Notes: generated from the sequence alone by a model not told the origin. 57,350 nucleotides of DNA from Fibrobacter sp. (GCA_012728995.1 JAAYEB010000242.1:1-57350), one strand, 5' to 3'. Positions 36,043 through 46,123 are shown, counted from the first letter of the stretch. Program-made: numbers and translations.

Positions 36043-38397
36043 TTGAAAACCCAAAAAAAGATACATATACTGCTGATCGATGATAAAAAAAATGTATATA
36101 CAATGCGTTCCATATTGTCGAAAGCTTTAATACCTGAATTTACGTTCCATTATAGCTCATGCGCATCAGGAGTAAAACGTAAGATTGTATCTGAATCTGT
36201 AGACGTAATTTTTTTTGGGCTTGTTCCTCATGACATAAGGGTAAGGAAGATTATTCCAATACTTGAAAGCATTAACATACCTGTAATACAGCTTATCGAT
36301 TCAGAATTCCCAAAAAGTAGAATCAAGTTTTCGTTCCGGTACAGACTCTTAAGGTCAAGCCTTGACAGCCTTTTAATTTCGCATGTAATTCAGATGTTAT
36401 CAGAATCAAAAATCTGCTTGCAGAAGCATGCATCTGTTTTATCAAATGAAACCCGTTTTTTAAATGTACTGCTCAATACTGCTGACGGGATAGTGGTAAC
36501 AGATTGTAACCGCAAGATTCTTTTTATTAATCCGGCTGCAAAAAACATGCTTGGTTTTCAGAATTCGGAATATTTTGCATATTCAACAGATCAAGGGGTT
36601 ACAAAAGAGATAAAAATTGTAAATCGTAAAAACAGAAAAAATATTGAACTTTGCTGTTCACAAACTGTATGGGATAATAAAAATGCTTTACTGTTTACTC
36701 TGAAAGATATAACAGCCAGAAAGCAAATTGAAAAAGGGTTGCGTTTAAGTGAACAGCGTTATGCATATGCAATTAGAGGTACAAAAGATGGTTTATGGGA
36801 TTGGGATCTGGTTAAGGAGCGTATTTATTATTGTGATCAATGGAAATCCATAATTGGTTATTCAAATGAAGAGATTGGAGAAAATGTTCAGGAATGGTTT
36901 TCGAGGATTCATGAACATGATATCAGGAAAGTTAAAAAAGCTTTACAGGATCATTTATGTGGCAGACTTGAGCAGTTTGAAAGTGAACATCGATTAAAAC
37001 ATAAAAATGGCAATTGGTTTTGGGTGCATGCCAGGGGAACTGCAGTGCGTAATAAATCAGGTAAGGCAATACGTATTGCTGGTTCACTGACAGATATAAC
37101 AGAAAGAAAAGGGGCCGAAACACAACTTAAAAAGGCTCTGGAAGAACTTAGATTTGCTCTGGCATCAGAAAAAATTCTCATGGAAGAGCTGGATAAGAAA
37201 AACAAGGAACTTATTGAGTTGTCAATTACTGATGGATTGACAAGTTTGTACAATCACCGGTTCATACAGGAACGGTTCAATTTTGAGTTTAAAAGGGTAC
37301 AAAGATATGGAGGCGCTCTTTCATGTCTCATTCTTGACATTGATCATTTCAAGCATGTTAATGATACTTTTGGGCACCAGTTCGGTGATTATGTAATCCG
37401 ACAAATTGCATCAATCATTAAGACAAAGTCTCGTGAGGTTGATATTTGCGGTAGATACGGGGGGGAAGAGTTCATGGTCTTGTCCAATTTAACCGGAACA
37501 AACGCCCTTAAATATGCAGCGAAGCTACATTCTGCAATAGAATCATATAAGTTTACATGTAATGACAAAACAGTCAGAATTACTGTAAGTATTGGAATTG
37601 CAGAATACCAGAAGAATATAAAAACAAAACAGGAAATGATTGAGCGGGCAGATATCGCATTGTATCAGGCTAAAAAAGATGGAAGAAATCTGATACGGTT
37701 ATGGAAGAGTATCGATCATCAGGATAATGAATCTATTGCAGTTAACGAGATTAGAGAACTGAAGCACAAGTTTCAGGACCTTTCAATCAAGATGCGAAAT
37801 ACATATATGGAATCGATCAATGCACTAATCAAAGCAGTTGATGCAAAAGATCCATTAGCTTGTGAACATTCGAGAAATGTTTCTGTATATTCGGTGGAAA
37901 TTGCCAGATACCTGAAATTATCTGAACCGGATATCGAAATAATCAGAAGTGCTGCCTTGCTTCATGATATAGGCAAAATCAGTATCCGTGATCAGATTCT
38001 TTTAAAAAGAGAGCCTTTAACATCTAAAGAGATGGAAATTCTCAAACGTCATCCTGAAATAGGTGTAAGTATTCTGAAAGAGTTGAAATTTCTGGAAAAA
38101 GAAATTCCAATTATCCTCTACCACCATGAGCGTTATGATGGCAAAGGGTATCCACATGGGTTAAAAGGCAGAGAAATTCCTATAGGTGCACGTATCGTAG
38201 CTGCAGCAGATGCTTTTGATGCAATGACATGTGGGCGTATATACAAAAAACCATTATCAATGAAAAATGCCTGTAAAGAGATACTGGGGGGGAGTGCAAC
38301 ACAGTTTGCTCCAGATATTGTCGATGCATTGCTTCAACTGATAAAAATTGGAAAGATTCGAAAATGTTCAAGAGAAAGAATTCGGGGTATAAAATGA
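36043..38397 (+). CDS. Degenerate receiver-PAS-PAS-GGDEF-HD-GYP c-di-GMP enzyme
   Basis: 784 aa from a TTG start at 36043; the next ATG would cut into the first strand of the receiver (IHILLIDDKKN). Order: pseudo-receiver (1-125) with Phe at the phospho-site position (VIFFGLV), two PAS domains (about 133-225 and 235-350, with the second ending SLTDITERK), a coiled coil, GGDEF (about 390-550) with the active-site motif GGEEF, then HD-GYP (about 580-770) with LLHDIGK and HHERYDGKGYP. Both output sites look intact, so it could make and break c-di-GMP. It is coupled to a STAS gene. Confidence 0.88.
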   Translation: MKTQKKIHILLIDDKKNVYTMRSILSKALIPEFTFHYSSCASGVKRKIVSESVDVIFFGLVPHDIRVRKIIPILESINIPVIQLIDSEFPKSRIKFSFRYRLLRSSLDSLLISHVIQMLSESKICLQKHASVLSNETRFLNVLLNTADGIVVTDCNRKILFINPAAKNMLGFQNSEYFAYSTDQGVTKEIKIVNRKNRKNIELCCSQTVWDNKNALLFTLKDITARKQIEKGLRLSEQRYAYAIRGTKDGLWDWDLVKERIYYCDQWKSIIGYSNEEIGENVQEWFSRIHEHDIRKVKKALQDHLCGRLEQFESEHRLKHKNGNWFWVHARGTAVRNKSGKAIRIAGSLTDITERKGAETQLKKALEELRFALASEKILMEELDKKNKELIELSITDGLTSLYNHRFIQERFNFEFKRVQRYGGALSCLILDIDHFKHVNDTFGHQFGDYVIRQIASIIKTKSREVDICGRYGGEEFMVLSNLTGTNALKYAAKLHSAIESYKFTCNDKTVRITVSIGIAEYQKNIKTKQEMIERADIALYQAKKDGRNLIRLWKSIDHQDNESIAVNEIRELKHKFQDLSIKMRNTYMESINALIKAVDAKDPLACEHSRNVSVYSVEIARYLKLSEPDIEIIRSAALLHDIGKISIRDQILLKREPLTSKEMEILKRHPEIGVSILKELKFLEKEIPIILYHHERYDGKGYPHGLKGREIPIGARIVAAADAFDAMTCGRIYKKPLSMKNACKEILGGSATQFAPDIVDALLQLIKIGKIRKCSRERIRGIK

Positions 38398-38726
38398 AAA
38401 TCTTAATAAATGACAGAAACGATGTAACGGAGATAGTAATTGAGGGTAATGTTTTGCAGGAGAATGTTAGTTTCCTGCGCTGCAGACTTAATGATCTTAT
38501 CGACAATGGCAGGTTCAGAATAATACTGAATTTAAGTAAAACAAATTACATAAGCAGTTTATGCCTGGCAGTAATCATTGATGTAAAACTTCGTCTTCAG
38601 AAGCTTGATGGTGATTTAAAAATCGCAGTTGCCAATCGACTTGTTCGTAACCTTATGGAAATAACCAACCTTGTAAAACAGATCGAACTTCATAACACGA
38701 TAGAATCTGCAATAGATTCATTTTAA
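38394..38726 (+). CDS. STAS-domain protein (anti-sigma-factor-antagonist type)
   Basis: 110 aa from the ATG at 38394, which overlaps the upstream stop by ATGA; an earlier in-frame TTG at 38364 is buried in the upstream gene. Fold pattern beta-alpha STAS: EIVIEGNVLQENV, RIILNLSKTNYISS. The usual D-S-S-G phospho-site appears as YISSLCLA, keeping the serine without the aspartate. Coupled to the c-di-GMP enzyme, so probably its partner in a partner-switch. Confidence 0.78.
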   Translation: MKILINDRNDVTEIVIEGNVLQENVSFLRCRLNDLIDNGRFRIILNLSKTNYISSLCLAVIIDVKLRLQKLDGDLKIAVANRLVRNLMEITNLVKQIELHNTIESAIDSF

Positions 38727-38746
38727 TTGAGTAATGGAATTTAAGG

Positions 38747-40138
38747 CTAAAATTTCAGTAATGGTTCTATCAGTTTTTCGATAGAATCAATTTTTTCTTT
38801 GAGCTCGACATTAGTTTGTATTTCAGAATTAATTTTTTTATATGAATGAATAACAGTTGAATAATCTCTTCCGCCAAACTCAAGTCCTATTGTTCGTAAA
38901 GATTGCCTTGTCCATTTTTTGCATAAATACATTGCGACAGAACGAGGAAGAGCAATTTCACGTTTGCGTGTATGTGCTGTGATCTGATTCTGGGTTATAC
39001 TAAATGCCTCTGCAACTTTTTTTTGTATATAGGAAACAGAAACTCTTTCATCTTTTCTGGAAATGACATCACCACATAGTTCGCGGGCTACATCAAGAGT
39101 AATATCTCTGCCAGTAAATGATGATGATGCAATGAGTTTAATCAGGATACCTTCAAGTTCCCGGACATTTGAGGTAATATGCCCAGCTATAAACTGAATT
39201 ACTTCATCTGGCAATAATAATCCATCGATTTCAGCTTTTTTCCTTAAAATTGCCATTCTGGTTTCCAGATTAGGTGGCTGTATATCAGTAATCAGGCCTC
39301 CAAGAAACCGGTTTATTATATGTTCCATCATATCCGGTATTTTATCTGGAGGGCGATCTGATGAGAGGACAATCTGTTTGTTTTCAAGCAGTAATTTATT
39401 AAATATTCTGAAAAATTCTTTTTGAGTACCAGGTTTTTTACTGAAGAATTGAATGTCATCAATTAGAAGCAGATCGACGTTGTTAAATTTTTTATAAAAG
39501 GACGTTGAATCTTTTTTATTAACCACGAAGTTGATATACTGATTTGTAAACTCTTCGCTGGTTAAATAGACAACATTATCTGCAGTACCTTCAGATTGTG
39601 CGAAATCACCTATCGCCTGGAGGAGATGGGTTTTGCCAAGGCCTGTTCCCCCATAAATAATAAGAGGGTTGAAAGATGTTTTTCCTGGAGCTTCGGCAAC
39701 AGCCAATGATGCAGCATGAGCCATACGGTTGCTGTCGCCTACGACAAATTTGTCGAAAGTGTAATTTGGATGAAATTGCTGGTTAGATTCAACAACAGCT
39801 TGTGGAATTTTACGGTTCTGGGCTTCAGTCAATTCTTCAGAAAGCGGTTGAATAATTTTCCAGTCTTTTTGTATCGGGACAAACGACAGTGTTGAAAACG
39901 AAATAGAGGTTTCAGCCATGACCTCTTTTATCAAAGATGAGAAATGTTCCTCAATAAAATCTGCAAAAAACTGGTTAGGGACATGGATTTTTGCATGACC
40001 TTCATCTGAAAGGTTCAACTCTGTTGCTCTGAACCAGGTTTCATAACTTGCGGGACCAACTTTGTCCTGAATTTTTTTGAGGCAGTTTTGCCATGGAGAA
40101 GTGTTTGAGAAATCATGAGATAGGTTTTTTGCTAACAT
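38747..40138 (-). CDS. dnaA: Chromosomal replication initiator protein DnaA
   Basis: 463 aa. Domain I (1-85) with WFRATELN; domain III AAA+ with Walker A GGTGLGKTH (163-171) and Walker B LLLIDDIQ (223-230); domain IV with the DnaA-box-binding GGRDYSTVIHSY near the end. Complete and standard in size. Upstream, on the other side of the gene start, TTATCAACA boxes mark a likely origin. No dnaN follows or precedes. Confidence 0.96.
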   Translation of the reverse strand: MLAKNLSHDFSNTSPWQNCLKKIQDKVGPASYETWFRATELNLSDEGHAKIHVPNQFFADFIEEHFSSLIKEVMAETSISFSTLSFVPIQKDWKIIQPLSEELTEAQNRKIPQAVVESNQQFHPNYTFDKFVVGDSNRMAHAASLAVAEAPGKTSFNPLIIYGGTGLGKTHLLQAIGDFAQSEGTADNVVYLTSEEFTNQYINFVVNKKDSTSFYKKFNNVDLLLIDDIQFFSKKPGTQKEFFRIFNKLLLENKQIVLSSDRPPDKIPDMMEHIINRFLGGLITDIQPPNLETRMAILRKKAEIDGLLLPDEVIQFIAGHITSNVRELEGILIKLIASSSFTGRDITLDVARELCGDVISRKDERVSVSYIQKKVAEAFSITQNQITAHTRKREIALPRSVAMYLCKKWTRQSLRTIGLEFGGRDYSTVIHSYKKINSEIQTNVELKEKIDSIEKLIEPLLKF

Positions 40139-40602
40139 GTTATCAACAATTCTTTAATTGACAGTTTGTAAAAAGATGAAAACAGTAATAAAAACGCAAG
40201 TATAGGAACTTGTAGTTGGTGCGAAGCGTGTAACCTGTTGTTTTTCAAAAAGTTAAATAAATCAACAAAAGATAGTATGGTTCAGAAAAACAGGATGTTA
40301 ACGTATTGTTCACATACTTTCAACTACTTATCAACATTGAGTTATCAACATTGTGAATGGTTCCCTCATCTGCGTGAAAACAATATAATATTACTTTAAA
40401 AAATCTCAAAGTAAAAATTGGAAAAACTTTAAAAAAGATCTTACAAATGAGAAAAAATACTGGTTGATTTCAAAGATGGTATACATTAAGCCAACTGATA
40501 GTGAGTCCAAAAAATAAAACTAAAATAATCGCTTAAGTAGATGTAAAAAATTACCGAAATAAACAGTATAGAATTAAGGCAAAAAAAAATCAAGGAGGAA
40601 AT
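40139..40602. other. Candidate chromosomal origin (oriC) upstream of dnaA
   Basis: Three exact TTATCAACA sites, all on the plus strand, at 40140-40148, 40328-40336 and 40342-40350. The last two are 14 bp apart. This is the common A-variant of the DnaA box (TTATCCACA). A weaker TTGTTCACA lies at 40306-40314. An A/T-dominated stretch (40380-40480) on the downstream side could be the unwinding element. Divergent genes flank the region. Consistent with an origin; not proven. Confidence 0.65.
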
Positions 40603-41283
40603 ATGGTAATCCCGATTCAGTCGAATAATATTGCATCAGCAGGTAATAAAAGTGTACTTTCGCGGGATAAAAAAACTGGACCTGTTGTTCCTCAGAAATT
40701 TGATAATTTTTCTCTGAAAAATGAATCAGTAAAATATTCGTCTCATTCTGTTAAATTACAATATACGACCAAAGATGGTGATACTGTTTCTTTCAGTTAT
40801 GAATCTCAAGAATTATTACATACCAGTTTGAAAATAGACAAAGAATCAGGAAAAGAAGATTATAAAAACTTTGCAAAACTGGTTAAAGATGAAATAAATA
40901 AAATGAAAAAAGTGCATATTAATCAATTTTTAAAACAAATGGGATTCTCCGTTAGTGAAACTGATGATGTTGAAAATGAAACTGGTAAATTGCAAATTGA
41001 TGAATACTGGAATGCAGAAAATACATCACAACGGATAGTTGATTTCGCTGTATCATTTTATAGTCTGTTTGAAGGCAGTAGTGATGAATATCTGCAAAAA
41101 ATCAAAGATGCCGTTACTGATGGTTTTAATCAGGCAAAAGAGATTCTTGGTTCTCTGCCTGAACCTGTTGCTGATCTGATGAATTCTACTTTTGATATGG
41201 TAATGAATAAATTGGATTCATGGTTTGACGGAATAGAAAACCATGATCCTGCTCAGAATATTACAACCGAACAGGAAGTTTGA
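40603..41283 (+). CDS. DUF5610-like protein
   Basis: 226 aa with aaggagg before the ATG. The central segment (EYWNAENTSQRIVDFAVSFYSLF) matches DUF5610 wording, with a long helical part after it (AVTDGFNQAKEILGSLPEP). No signal or membrane helix. Function unknown. It overlaps the convergent MlaD-like gene by 23 nt at their 3' ends. Confidence 0.65.
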   Translation: MVIPIQSNNIASAGNKSVLSRDKKTGPVVPQKFDNFSLKNESVKYSSHSVKLQYTTKDGDTVSFSYESQELLHTSLKIDKESGKEDYKNFAKLVKDEINKMKKVHINQFLKQMGFSVSETDDVENETGKLQIDEYWNAENTSQRIVDFAVSFYSLFEGSSDEYLQKIKDAVTDGFNQAKEILGSLPEPVADLMNSTFDMVMNKLDSWFDGIENHDPAQNITTEQEV

Positions 41284-42148
41284 GTTCTTCAGATTGTATA
41301 ATTTCAATAAATTCTCTGAGTTTTCTTAGATTTATCTGAATTTTCTCAAAATATTCTTTCCACGAGTCTTTATCCGATCTGTTTATTGAAAAAACAACAG
41401 AGTCAGCTTTGGTGATCAATGTATCCAGTTGAAAAACAATCAGGTCTGCTTTACAGAGAAGAGTTTCGCAACTCTTGATCAAATCCGGTATTGATGAAGA
41501 TATTGCTTCAGTATGTGCTGAAGTTTTTTTAAGGAAAACATTTAGGGTATCAATACCTTTTTCCAGTTTTGAATCAAACAAATTTGAAAATGTATTGACC
41601 TTTTTGAATAATGAATCAAATTTGGAGACAATTGTATCAAACTGGTGTATAAATGAGACGTTTGCTGAGGAGCCAAATCTTAATCTGTTACTTAATTGAA
41701 CAATGGAAATTACAATTGAGTCCAGCTTATTCATATAGGCGATTGCGTCTGAAACTCCTGATATAAAAAATCCTTTTAAAATCTCTTTGTCTCCAACAGG
41801 TCGGGATTGAGGATTTCCGGGATCGATATCAATAAATCGTTCTCCAAGAATACCCTTCATTGTCGAAGTGATTTTATAGTCTTTATATAGTGTTACAGGA
41901 TGGTCCGTTGCTATTTGTACAAAGGTTTTGCTGTTTTTGGTATCAATTTTTCGGATACTGCCAACAATAACCCCATTTATCCTTACCGGATCCTGCTTGT
42001 TCAGAAAATTGAGAGTCTGGATCTGTTCAAACTGAATGGTTCGGAGTTGTACTGATGAGTTTGTTTTCCAGATCAGGTATGATGCAGGAATAAAAAGAAA
42101 CATAATTAGGGTTATTAATACACCATACCCGAGTGTCTTGTCGCTCAT
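41261..42148 (-). CDS. MCE/MlaD-family membrane-anchored lipid-transport protein
   Basis: 295 aa. One N-terminal membrane helix (GYGVLITLIMFLFIPASYLIW) and an MCE domain (about 40-120): QDPVRINGVIVGSIRKIDT then GILGERFIDIDPG, followed by a long helical region. Such proteins form hexameric rings bridging the envelope for phospholipid movement. The usual mlaE and mlaF genes are absent next to it, so it is a lone copy. Confidence 0.8.
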   Translation of the reverse strand: MSDKTLGYGVLITLIMFLFIPASYLIWKTNSSVQLRTIQFEQIQTLNFLNKQDPVRINGVIVGSIRKIDTKNSKTFVQIATDHPVTLYKDYKITSTMKGILGERFIDIDPGNPQSRPVGDKEILKGFFISGVSDAIAYMNKLDSIVISIVQLSNRLRFGSSANVSFIHQFDTIVSKFDSLFKKVNTFSNLFDSKLEKGIDTLNVFLKKTSAHTEAISSSIPDLIKSCETLLCKADLIVFQLDTLITKADSVVFSINRSDKDSWKEYFEKIQINLRKLREFIEIIQSEELKLPVRL

Positions 42149-42465
42149 ATGTTAAAGATAGCCTATTTACGTTATAGCTATCAAGCAGAATAGTAAAGTT
42201 TTGTAATTGAAATGGGGTTATCATTTTTTTTTTAACAGACTGAAATTACAAGCAGCAGTATTCTTTTCACAAGCTTTCTTTTGATACTGGTGTATCATGA
42301 TTGTGCTTTAATGACTGGAATTCAATAATTGACCTTGAACGGTAACCGGTTTCGAGAGAAGTTACATTAGTCTCAGTACACTTCAAACAAATAATTGCCT
42401 TGTTTTCGGGGTTCTATTGTTGGGGAATTGTCTGATTCTGCAAAACCGGAGTGTATTTTTTAAAC
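42149..42465. other. Intergenic region between divergent genes
   Basis: No coding frame recognised. A small palindrome TGATAC-TGGT-GTATCA lies near 42282-42297 and may be a regulatory site. Promoters for the MlaD-like gene and the 42466 gene must lie here. Confidence 0.35.
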
Positions 42466-43710
42466 ATGAATTTGAAAACTTTTATAAGTATATCACTGAC
42501 TGTAGTTTTTTTTAAAAATTCTGATGCCGAGCCTGTTGTTATAAATGGTAGCATGATCCGATCACTGGTAGGAACTGAACTGAACAGAATTCGTATACAT
42601 GACTGGTCTGGTAATCCGATTCCATTCCAGATTGATGAGATTACAGACAGCGGAGAGTATGTGTGTCCTGATGGAGAGGCTTCCAATGAATATAGCAGTA
42701 ATGGGGTTTTGGATACTCAGGATGAAATTGTGTTTTTATGGGGTGACTGCAGTAAAAAAATTATCGAAAACCCGGTTGACAGTAGTGCGAAGAGAGTAAC
42801 GGTTCAGATAAAAAACCGAAATGAAACACGATATGTATTGATTAGTGATGATAAATCGATCGGGTTATCAAAAAAACAGTATATCCGGTATGACCATGAA
42901 AAGCAGATGCTGTCTACTCCATACTTCTATGCACAATTTGGGAAAGATCGATTCCATTTTATTACAGCAGGAGTTAAAAACTTCGGGAATGATGATTATG
43001 TTACTTTGACCAATGAACTGAGGATAAAAATTCTCCTGAAAGCACTTTGGGGACTTCTTCCAATTCGATATTCGGAAAATAATCTGGTTTGTGTTGTTAA
43101 AAGGTATAAAGTAGGTCCAATAAGGGTGATCAGAAGAGGTGACTTTCATCTTAATTTAGGGTTAGGATTAAAAGGGAGTCGGGCGGCTGTAAACCAGATC
43201 TGCTATCCATCAATGGTAAAGGTTCCTGTTTATGTACATGTACCTGTAAGGTTCCGGTCTTTTTTTGGTGAAGCATATATTGAAATAACTCCTGTTATTA
43301 ATTCTGCAGCAGACGGGTATGAATTTTTTGTCCCCAAAGCAGATTTTCGTGTCAGGACTAAAGGCACAGAAATTGATACACTTTTGATGATCAATCCAAA
43401 TAATGAGTATATGTCTGTTAATGATGGAACCAGAGGGTATGGTTGGGTACTTAAGGCTGATATACCGGATACACTTTTGCGAAGAAGTTCATTTGTTTTC
43501 AGGCGCCCATCTGTAAGAAATGGCGTTTCGGATTGTGGGTTCAGAATGATTCTTCGTGATCTTCCAAAGGGATATTACGAGATTACAAATTGGGTTTTAT
43601 TTCCAGGTTGTGTTCAGATAAGAGAACTCAGTGACTATTTTGAATCTGGAATTGCTGCATCTGAAATATTAACTGATTATGGTAATTTCAGGAATCGTAT
43701 TGCAGATTGA
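42466..43710 (+). CDS. Secreted protein of unknown function
   Basis: 414 aa from the ATG at 42466, giving signal peptide MNLKTFISISLTVVFFKNSDA; a GTG five codons earlier is possible. The mature protein is beta-rich with the notable segments HDWSGNPIPFQIDEI, GVLDTQDEIVFLWGD, YEITNWVLFPG. The opening resembles extracellular proteins that begin with a carbohydrate-like sandwich. No enzyme motif recognised. Confidence 0.55.
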   Translation: MNLKTFISISLTVVFFKNSDAEPVVINGSMIRSLVGTELNRIRIHDWSGNPIPFQIDEITDSGEYVCPDGEASNEYSSNGVLDTQDEIVFLWGDCSKKIIENPVDSSAKRVTVQIKNRNETRYVLISDDKSIGLSKKQYIRYDHEKQMLSTPYFYAQFGKDRFHFITAGVKNFGNDDYVTLTNELRIKILLKALWGLLPIRYSENNLVCVVKRYKVGPIRVIRRGDFHLNLGLGLKGSRAAVNQICYPSMVKVPVYVHVPVRFRSFFGEAYIEITPVINSAADGYEFFVPKADFRVRTKGTEIDTLLMINPNNEYMSVNDGTRGYGWVLKADIPDTLLRRSSFVFRRPSVRNGVSDCGFRMILRDLPKGYYEITNWVLFPGCVQIRELSDYFESGIAASEILTDYGNFRNRIAD

Positions 43711-43819
43711 TTTAAAGAAAAGCGGGCCATTCATTAATTTTTGTTGATCAGAAATCTGCCTGAAAAGTATCATCTAAATAGAATTACCTTAAACGCTAAA
43801 ATCAAATGAGCAGATCATT

Positions 43820-44797
43820 ATGATGAATCCGGCAAAAAAAGAAAACAGGACAGTTTGTATCACAAGTGGCAATTCTGAGCCTGTGATATCAGAAATGGCG
43901 TCTCTGAAAAAACTTTGTGATATGCTGGTATCATGTAAGTATCCGTATGAAGACCTGGCTGAATTGATCGAAGACAAGGCTTATGAAGAGTGTGAAAGGG
44001 GAAGACTTGAAACTGCTCTTAAAGAATTATACCGGGTCGCTTCATTTTTTGAACATCTTGAGAATAAAAATGAGGAAAACAGCCGGGATTTGGCAGATGT
44101 CTATTTACTTATTGGACAGATCTACCAATTTGCTGAACATTTTGATGAAAGTATCCAATGGTTTTCAAGAGCGGTTGTTGTTGATGATCAATATCCGGAA
44201 CCATATCATTGTCTGGCAATTTCATTTTATAAACAAAAAAATTACAACGATGCCATTAAAAGTCTGGAAATGGAACTGATGCTTGCACCGGGTAATTATT
44301 ATTCATATTTATTACTTGTTGATCTCTATGAGCTTGAAAACCGGCAACAGGATATCGAAATAATACTCAAAGAACTACTGGAGCGTGATATAGAAAACAT
44401 TCAGGGGCTTCACAGACTTATACAATATTATGAAAATTCAGAGCCTGAAATAAATTCTACACTGCTTATCAAAAGACTGCTTAAAATCGATAAAAAATTC
44501 AGTGAGACTGAAATACTGATCAGGTCCTTCTATTTATACCGTCTGGGTAAAATCAAGGAAACATTGATATTTCTTGATTCGTGGCTTCGTATGGAACCTC
44601 ATCTTACTGTCATTCATCTGATTAGAGCTTATCTGTTTGATAATCTCTCAAACCATTCTGACAAATTTCGGGAGCTTACGTTATTCAGAAAAAAAAACCG
44701 CGACAGTAATTGTATACTGAAATCAAAGATTGAGGAGTTTGCTTCTGTTTATGGAAAATCTGCATTAAAACAGATTAACAGTTGGCTTCACTTGTAA
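43820..44797 (+). CDS. TPR-repeat protein, cytoplasmic
   Basis: 325 aa; ATG codons at both 43820 and 43823. No signal peptide. About five TPR-like units from residue 60 (RLETALKELYRVASF, EHFDESIQWFSRAV, KNYNDAIKSLEMELML), then helical repeats to the end. Probable scaffold. The next gene's upstream frame reaches into its 3' end. Confidence 0.65.
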   Translation: MMNPAKKENRTVCITSGNSEPVISEMASLKKLCDMLVSCKYPYEDLAELIEDKAYEECERGRLETALKELYRVASFFEHLENKNEENSRDLADVYLLIGQIYQFAEHFDESIQWFSRAVVVDDQYPEPYHCLAISFYKQKNYNDAIKSLEMELMLAPGNYYSYLLLVDLYELENRQQDIEIILKELLERDIENIQGLHRLIQYYENSEPEINSTLLIKRLLKIDKKFSETEILIRSFYLYRLGKIKETLIFLDSWLRMEPHLTVIHLIRAYLFDNLSNHSDKFRELTLFRKKNRDSNCILKSKIEEFASVYGKSALKQINSWLHL

Positions 44798-44910
44798 ATG
44801 CAAACTACTCTGATTCAGCAATAAGGTTTTCACACATTCATGGAAATATGGCTGGAATTATTTATTTTGCACAAAAGTGTTTCTTAAACCCTTATTCAAT
44901 TGGAATAATA

Positions 44911-45954
44911 TTGGTTTATTGTATCAGAATATTTGCTGTCACAATATGTATTCTGTTTTTCCAGGGATGCTATCTGCTTAAACAGGGTTTTTATATCATC
45001 CGTTATAATTCCAAAGCTCAATCTATTGATAAAATGTTGGGTAATTCTCACATTTCGCAGAATACGAAGGATTTTTTATTATTAGTTAAAGAAATAAGAT
45101 CTTATGCATTTGACAGCCTGGGATTGATTGAAAACGATAACTATACCCGGTATGTAGAAATTGATAAAGATTATCTTGTAGATGTTGTTTCTGCATCAGA
45201 TGAACTTGCTTTTAATCAGCATACATGGTGTTATCCGTTTTTTGGCTGTTTTCCATACAAGGGATATTTTGAACGTAAGGATGCGGAAAAACAGGCATCA
45301 AAGCTTTCACGCAAAGGACTTGATACATATATCGGCAGAGTTGATGCATTCAGCACATTGGGTTTTTTTAAAGATCCGATCTACAGCTTCATGGAAGAGT
45401 ATTCAGTATTTGGCATTGCTTCACTGATTTTTCACGAGCAGACTCATGCTACAGTTTTTTTGAAAAACAGGATTCAGTTTAATGAAGAACTTGCGACTTT
45501 TATTGGTACAGAAGGAGCTTTGAGATTTATCAGGATGAAATATGGAGATGGCAGTGATGCTTATCGTAATGCCATACTGGCGATTGAAGACAGTGATACC
45601 TACATGATGCTTATGAGGAGACTTTATAAAAGATTGGCCAAACTTTATAAAAGTAATGTTCCAGATGACAAAAAAAGAGAAGAAAAACAAAAAATCATTC
45701 AAAATTGTAAAAATGAAATAATGGAAAAGTATAATCAGTTTTTTAAAACAGATCTCTATTCAGCAATAGGAAAAGCTCAGATTAACAATGCAGTACTCGC
45801 AATTCGTATGACATATACACTGGATTTAGATATTTATTATGAACTTTATGAACTCTATGACAGGGATCTTAAAAAAATGATGGATTTTTTTAAAACTCTG
45901 GAAAAATGCAGGAATGATCCAAAGGAAATTATCAGGGCCAAATTAAAGGAATAA
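44911..45954 (+). CDS. Putative aminopeptidase lipoprotein (PF10023 family)
   Basis: 347 aa if started at the TTG at 44911, which gives a neat lipoprotein signal ending LFFQGC with ggaat 8 nt upstream; ATG at 44848 is the alternative and would add 21 residues. The family motif is plain: GYFERKDAEKQA, TYIGRVDAFSTLGFFKDP, then the zinc site FHEQTHATVF and the third-ligand stretch FNEELATFIG. Members are predicted metallo-aminopeptidases. The activity is predicted only. Confidence 0.75.
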   Translation: MVYCIRIFAVTICILFFQGCYLLKQGFYIIRYNSKAQSIDKMLGNSHISQNTKDFLLLVKEIRSYAFDSLGLIENDNYTRYVEIDKDYLVDVVSASDELAFNQHTWCYPFFGCFPYKGYFERKDAEKQASKLSRKGLDTYIGRVDAFSTLGFFKDPIYSFMEEYSVFGIASLIFHEQTHATVFLKNRIQFNEELATFIGTEGALRFIRMKYGDGSDAYRNAILAIEDSDTYMMLMRRLYKRLAKLYKSNVPDDKKREEKQKIIQNCKNEIMEKYNQFFKTDLYSAIGKAQINNAVLAIRMTYTLDLDIYYELYELYDRDLKKMMDFFKTLEKCRNDPKEIIRAKLKE

Positions 45955-45962
45955 CTCAGGTT

Positions 45963-46097
45963 ATGCCTGAAATAAATCGGTTAACAGCTTCAGACCTCAT
46001 TGCCGGTATAATCATAAAGAAACCAGTTCGTGAATCGGAAAAAATGAAAAATATTCAACTTTTAATTTTAAAAAAAGGTGTCTCTTACCGGGACTAA
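45963..46097 (+). CDS. Doubtful small open reading frame (44 aa)
   Basis: MPEINRLTASDLIAGIIIKK and further basic residues, between the aminopeptidase and HAD genes in the same direction. A weak agg precedes the ATG. No family recognised. It may be a real small protein or chance; it is listed because it fills the gap. Confidence 0.2.
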   Translation: MPEINRLTASDLIAGIIIKKPVRESEKMKNIQLLILKKGVSYRD

Positions 46098-46123
46098 AAA
46101 TTAGAAAAGTATACAGGAAAAAA

